Shown in pieces: positions 61,978-64,000 of a DNA stretch of 64,000 nucleotides (positions are counted from its first letter, which is position 1; each line of letters begins with the position of its first letter). Position numbers and translations under genes: made by a program. Source of the DNA: Methanobacterium_D oryzae (GTDB lineage Archaea > Methanobacteriota > Methanobacteria > Methanobacteriales > Methanobacteriaceae); NCBI RefSeq assembly GCF_050433505.1, contig NZ_JBNPXC010000002.1:1-64000 (forward strand). Reading direction: 5' to 3'. The notes below the pieces were generated by a model. It searched no databases. It saw nothing but the letters and a program-made list of their open reading frames with translations, and was not told where the DNA came from.

Positions 61978-63252
61978 TTGGCATTGGGGTTGGTTTTTAT
62001 AGAAATACTTTCTTTAGTTGGAGGAAATCCGGGTATTGACTGTGGAGGGTTTTGTGAATTTTGTTACTTTAAAAGAGTTGATTATAAAATATTAGATAAT
62101 TCATCTATTGGATGTAGATATTGCCCCCCAATTCAGATGGAATGCGATTATTGTTATTCAAAGATTAAAATAGTTAAAAGTGGTTTTAAACCTCCATCTG
62201 AAGTTTTAAAGGAGTTTCAAAAAGAATTATTTATGCAGGAACTACTTGGATTTTTAAATTTTAAGGATCTTAAGGTTAATGTGGGGAGTTGGGCAGATAT
62301 ATTAAATTATCCATATTTAAACGAACTTATTAGTTATTTTAAGGAGCTAGAACTACCAGTAAATTTAGGTTATACCAGTGGAAAAAGTATTCATAATGAG
62401 AAAATAGCTGAAAATATTATTTCTATGGGAGTTGATGAGGTAAGTTTTTCAGTATTCTCAATGGATCCTAATAAAAGGAAAAGATGGATGAATGACAAAA
62501 CCCCCGAAGAGTCACTTAAGGCACTGAAACTATTTTGCGAAACAATAGATGTAAATTGTGCTACAGTTGTCATTCCAGATGTGATTGATAGGGCTGATAT
62601 TTTTAGGACATGCAGTATACTGGAAGATTGGGGGATAAAAATGTTTATTTTAAGTAGATTTGCTAATTTTAAAAATCAGGGCCTTATATTAAATAATAAA
62701 CCTACTATAGATGGGAAAAACACCCATTCAATCAATGATTTCCATGAATTAGTTAAAGATGTGGCTAATGAATTTAATTTTAGAATTATTGGTCTTCCTG
62801 CTTCTGATCCAAAAAATGATATTCCTTTTATAATTTCAAGAGCCAAATATAAAAAATATCTTGAAGAATTACCCCCTATAAACTCACGGGCCACTTTATT
62901 AACAAGTAAATTAGCTGCACCATATCTAAAAAAGATATTCGAAGTGATTGATGAAGATAATTTAGTGAATATAATTAATGTTGATAAAGAAATCGCTGAT
63001 TTAATTACTCATGAGGATATAACTCAAATTAACTTAAATGAGGTTAAAAAGAAGGTCATAGTGCCTGGCGGTGCGTTAATTCGTGATGAACAATTAAAAA
63101 AACTTTTTAATAAAGATGGTAATCAAAGAATAATTATACGTGGCCCTCAAGTATTATCTCCCTTTGACATTTATGGAAATATGGATAAAGAAGAATTAAT
63201 AAGAGGAGAATTGAAGGCATTTAGAATTTTAATAGAAAGAATAAATCAATAA
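61978..63252 (+). CDS. mmp10: Mmp10-like radical SAM protein
   Basis: 424 residues. Radical SAM CX3CX2C in IDCGGFCEFCYFKRV near 21-35, followed by a second Cys set GCRYCPPIQMECDYCYSK. Mmp10 installs the 5-methyl-arginine of methyl-CoM reductase using SAM and cobalamin and is a methanogenesis marker. The match to Mmp10 is by motifs and length. There is no ATG start; the TTG at 61978 or at 61984/61990 are possible, and no SD is obvious. It follows the kinase by 31 bases on the same strand, an unexpected neighbour. Confidence 0.75.
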   Translation: MALGLVFIEILSLVGGNPGIDCGGFCEFCYFKRVDYKILDNSSIGCRYCPPIQMECDYCYSKIKIVKSGFKPPSEVLKEFQKELFMQELLGFLNFKDLKVNVGSWADILNYPYLNELISYFKELELPVNLGYTSGKSIHNEKIAENIISMGVDEVSFSVFSMDPNKRKRWMNDKTPEESLKALKLFCETIDVNCATVVIPDVIDRADIFRTCSILEDWGIKMFILSRFANFKNQGLILNNKPTIDGKNTHSINDFHELVKDVANEFNFRIIGLPASDPKNDIPFIISRAKYKKYLEELPPINSRATLLTSKLAAPYLKKIFEVIDEDNLVNIINVDKEIADLITHEDITQINLNEVKKKVIVPGGALIRDEQLKKLFNKDGNQRIIIRGPQVLSPFDIYGNMDKEELIRGELKAFRILIERINQ

Positions 63253-63384
63253 AATAATTCAAATTATCTAGTATTGACTTTTACTGTTTATTATTTTCAG
63301 TCAGAACATGATGAAATTATCGCAAAAATATATTCGTTGATAGATATAATAAATAAGTTATTAAAATCACATTGAGGGGTATTT

Positions 63385-63795
63385 TTGATAAAAAAAAATT
63401 GGCCGGGGATAATCGGAGGCTTAGTGATTTTTTTAATTATTTTATTTTATATTATTTATATCAATTCTAATTTTGACCAGCAATTAATTAATGATGTTGA
63501 AAAGGGAGTTCCATCTGATAAATTAATGTCTAAAATTGAAAAAGAGACTACTAAAGATGAATTAAAGGTAAAAAAGCACATTAATTCTCATATTATGAAT
63601 GTTAATATGTGGGGGAATGGCAATATGGCCTCAAAAAAAGATTATTATTACTATGAAATTTTATATTATAATCAAATTAATGAGATTTTAGAGCTTGGAA
63701 AGATAAGAAAAAAATTTGCAAAAAGAGAAATATCTAAAGAGCAATTTATAATTGAAATAGAAGAATACAAAAGAGATTTAGATAGAACATCTTAG
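63385..63795 (+). CDS. Small single-TM protein of unknown function (136 aa)
   Basis: 136 residues, TTG start at 63385 with GAGGGG upstream. One N-terminal TM (GIIGGLVIFLIILFYIIYIN) and a charged, helical cytoplasmic or extracytoplasmic part (VEKGVPSDKLMSKIEKETTK, then KIRKKFAKREISKEQFIIEI). Not recognised. Same strand as the kinase and Mmp10-like genes. Confidence 0.5.
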   Translation: MIKKNWPGIIGGLVIFLIILFYIIYINSNFDQQLINDVEKGVPSDKLMSKIEKETTKDELKVKKHINSHIMNVNMWGNGNMASKKDYYYYEILYYNQINEILELGKIRKKFAKREISKEQFIIEIEEYKRDLDRTS

Positions 63796-63820
63796 TAAAT
63801 TTCACAATAATTCAATAATG

Positions 63821-64000
63821 TTAAATTTTTTTTGCTTCAAAAAGAATAATAGAACCATATATCTTGTATTTGAATTTATTAAAGCCATTTTTTTTAATAA
63901 TATTTTCTAATTCATCTACTTCAAAAAAATAATTATCGTTTTTTCTCTTAAATTCATTTAGGTATTCTATACCTAATGATTCATTTTTAAGATAGGTCAT
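63821..64000 (-). CDS. C-terminal part of a class I SAM-methyltransferase-like protein (partial)
   Basis: The frame is open from the window edge to the stop at 63821, 59 residues visible. It ends FNKFKYKIYGSIILFEAKKI, preceded by YFFEVDELENIIKKNGF, which is how many class I methyltransferases end (C-terminal helix then antiparallel strands). The ATG at the very edge may be internal. The N-terminal SAM-binding half is outside the window, so the call rests on the tail only. Confidence 0.4.
   Translation of the reverse strand: MTYLKNESLGIEYLNEFKRKNDNYFFEVDELENIIKKNGFNKFKYKIYGSIILFEAKKI

Noticed and set aside
58919..63252. Radical SAM RiPP cluster with the 51-aa protein as precursor
   Set aside because: The radical SAM protein matches Mmp10 in motifs and length, and the small protein lacks a leader/core layout and is separated from it by two genes; kept only as a remote idea.

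Overview
The window looks like a piece of a Methanobacterium-type methanogen chromosome (Methanobacteriales, Euryarchaeota). The evidence is archaeal-only information genes (MCM, aIF2-beta, NMD3, aIF6, L39e, L31e, L18Ae, S19e, RNase P Rpr2 subunit, prefoldin alpha, AglB), an Mmp10-like methanogenesis-marker radical SAM protein, an MTH865-like protein, AT-rich DNA with TATA-type promoters, and GGTGA or GGAGG ribosome binding sites. I found no rRNA, no credible tRNA and no CRISPR array.

Layout. 0-4.2 kb: a GC-rich structured island, then two surface-glycan glycosyltransferases (a GT-C membrane enzyme and a GT2/MJ1255-like fusion). 4.3-7.1 kb: a VOC-fold gene with no start codon, a zinc-ribbon membrane protein and a MutS2-like ATPase. 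7.3-10.8 kb: an array of six short palindromes, a TauE/SafE transporter and a receiver-PAS-histidine kinase. 11-15.9 kb: an Fe-S/NifX-like cluster with a frameshifted DUF134 gene and a zinc-ribbon gene without a start codon, a stand-alone receiver and several small proteins. 15.9-29.5 kb: housekeeping genes (U32 protein, Tmk, TyrRS, NMD3, aIF2-beta, MCM, RlmE, phosphodiesterase, topoisomerase I). 29.6-35 kb: small proteins, a winged-helix regulator and a TetR-controlled efflux operon. 35-40.5 kb: DapB, a histidine-kinase remnant, AglB, a CBS protein and a DRG GTPase. 40.5-47.2 kb: Thi4, AK6, then the archaeal translation/secretion superoperon from Rnp4 to FtsY. 47.2-54.7 kb: UbiA-type prenyltransferase, TrmO, a CDGSH protein, an XRE operon with a nonsense-interrupted membrane gene, an EamA transporter and a MarR operon with two flavodoxin-domain proteins. 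55-64 kb: an accessory signalling locus.

The best candidate for an undescribed system is 55-63.8 kb. It holds two near-duplicate membrane FHA proteins and a transmembrane Ser/Thr kinase with a predicted extracytoplasmic sensor domain. It also holds a pentapeptide-repeat-like membrane protein with an N-terminal Cys/His knuckle, an M6-type metalloprotease with no visible signal peptide, and a 51-residue protein whose Gly-Tyr repeat matches the last residues of that protease. A plausible reading is phospho-signalling from the envelope to FHA readers, with the protease and small protein linked by a shared helical tag. That reading is inference; the domains and the shared motif are visible directly.

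Regulation is unusually readable here. Tandem dyads sit at the predicted promoters of the XRE, MarR and TetR operons, and an identical 18-bp palindromic element precedes two transcription units in the Fe-S cluster. Gene decay is also visible: DUF134, the VOC gene, the DUF3796-like gene and a histidine-kinase tail. Some of these could be sequence errors and need read-level checking.
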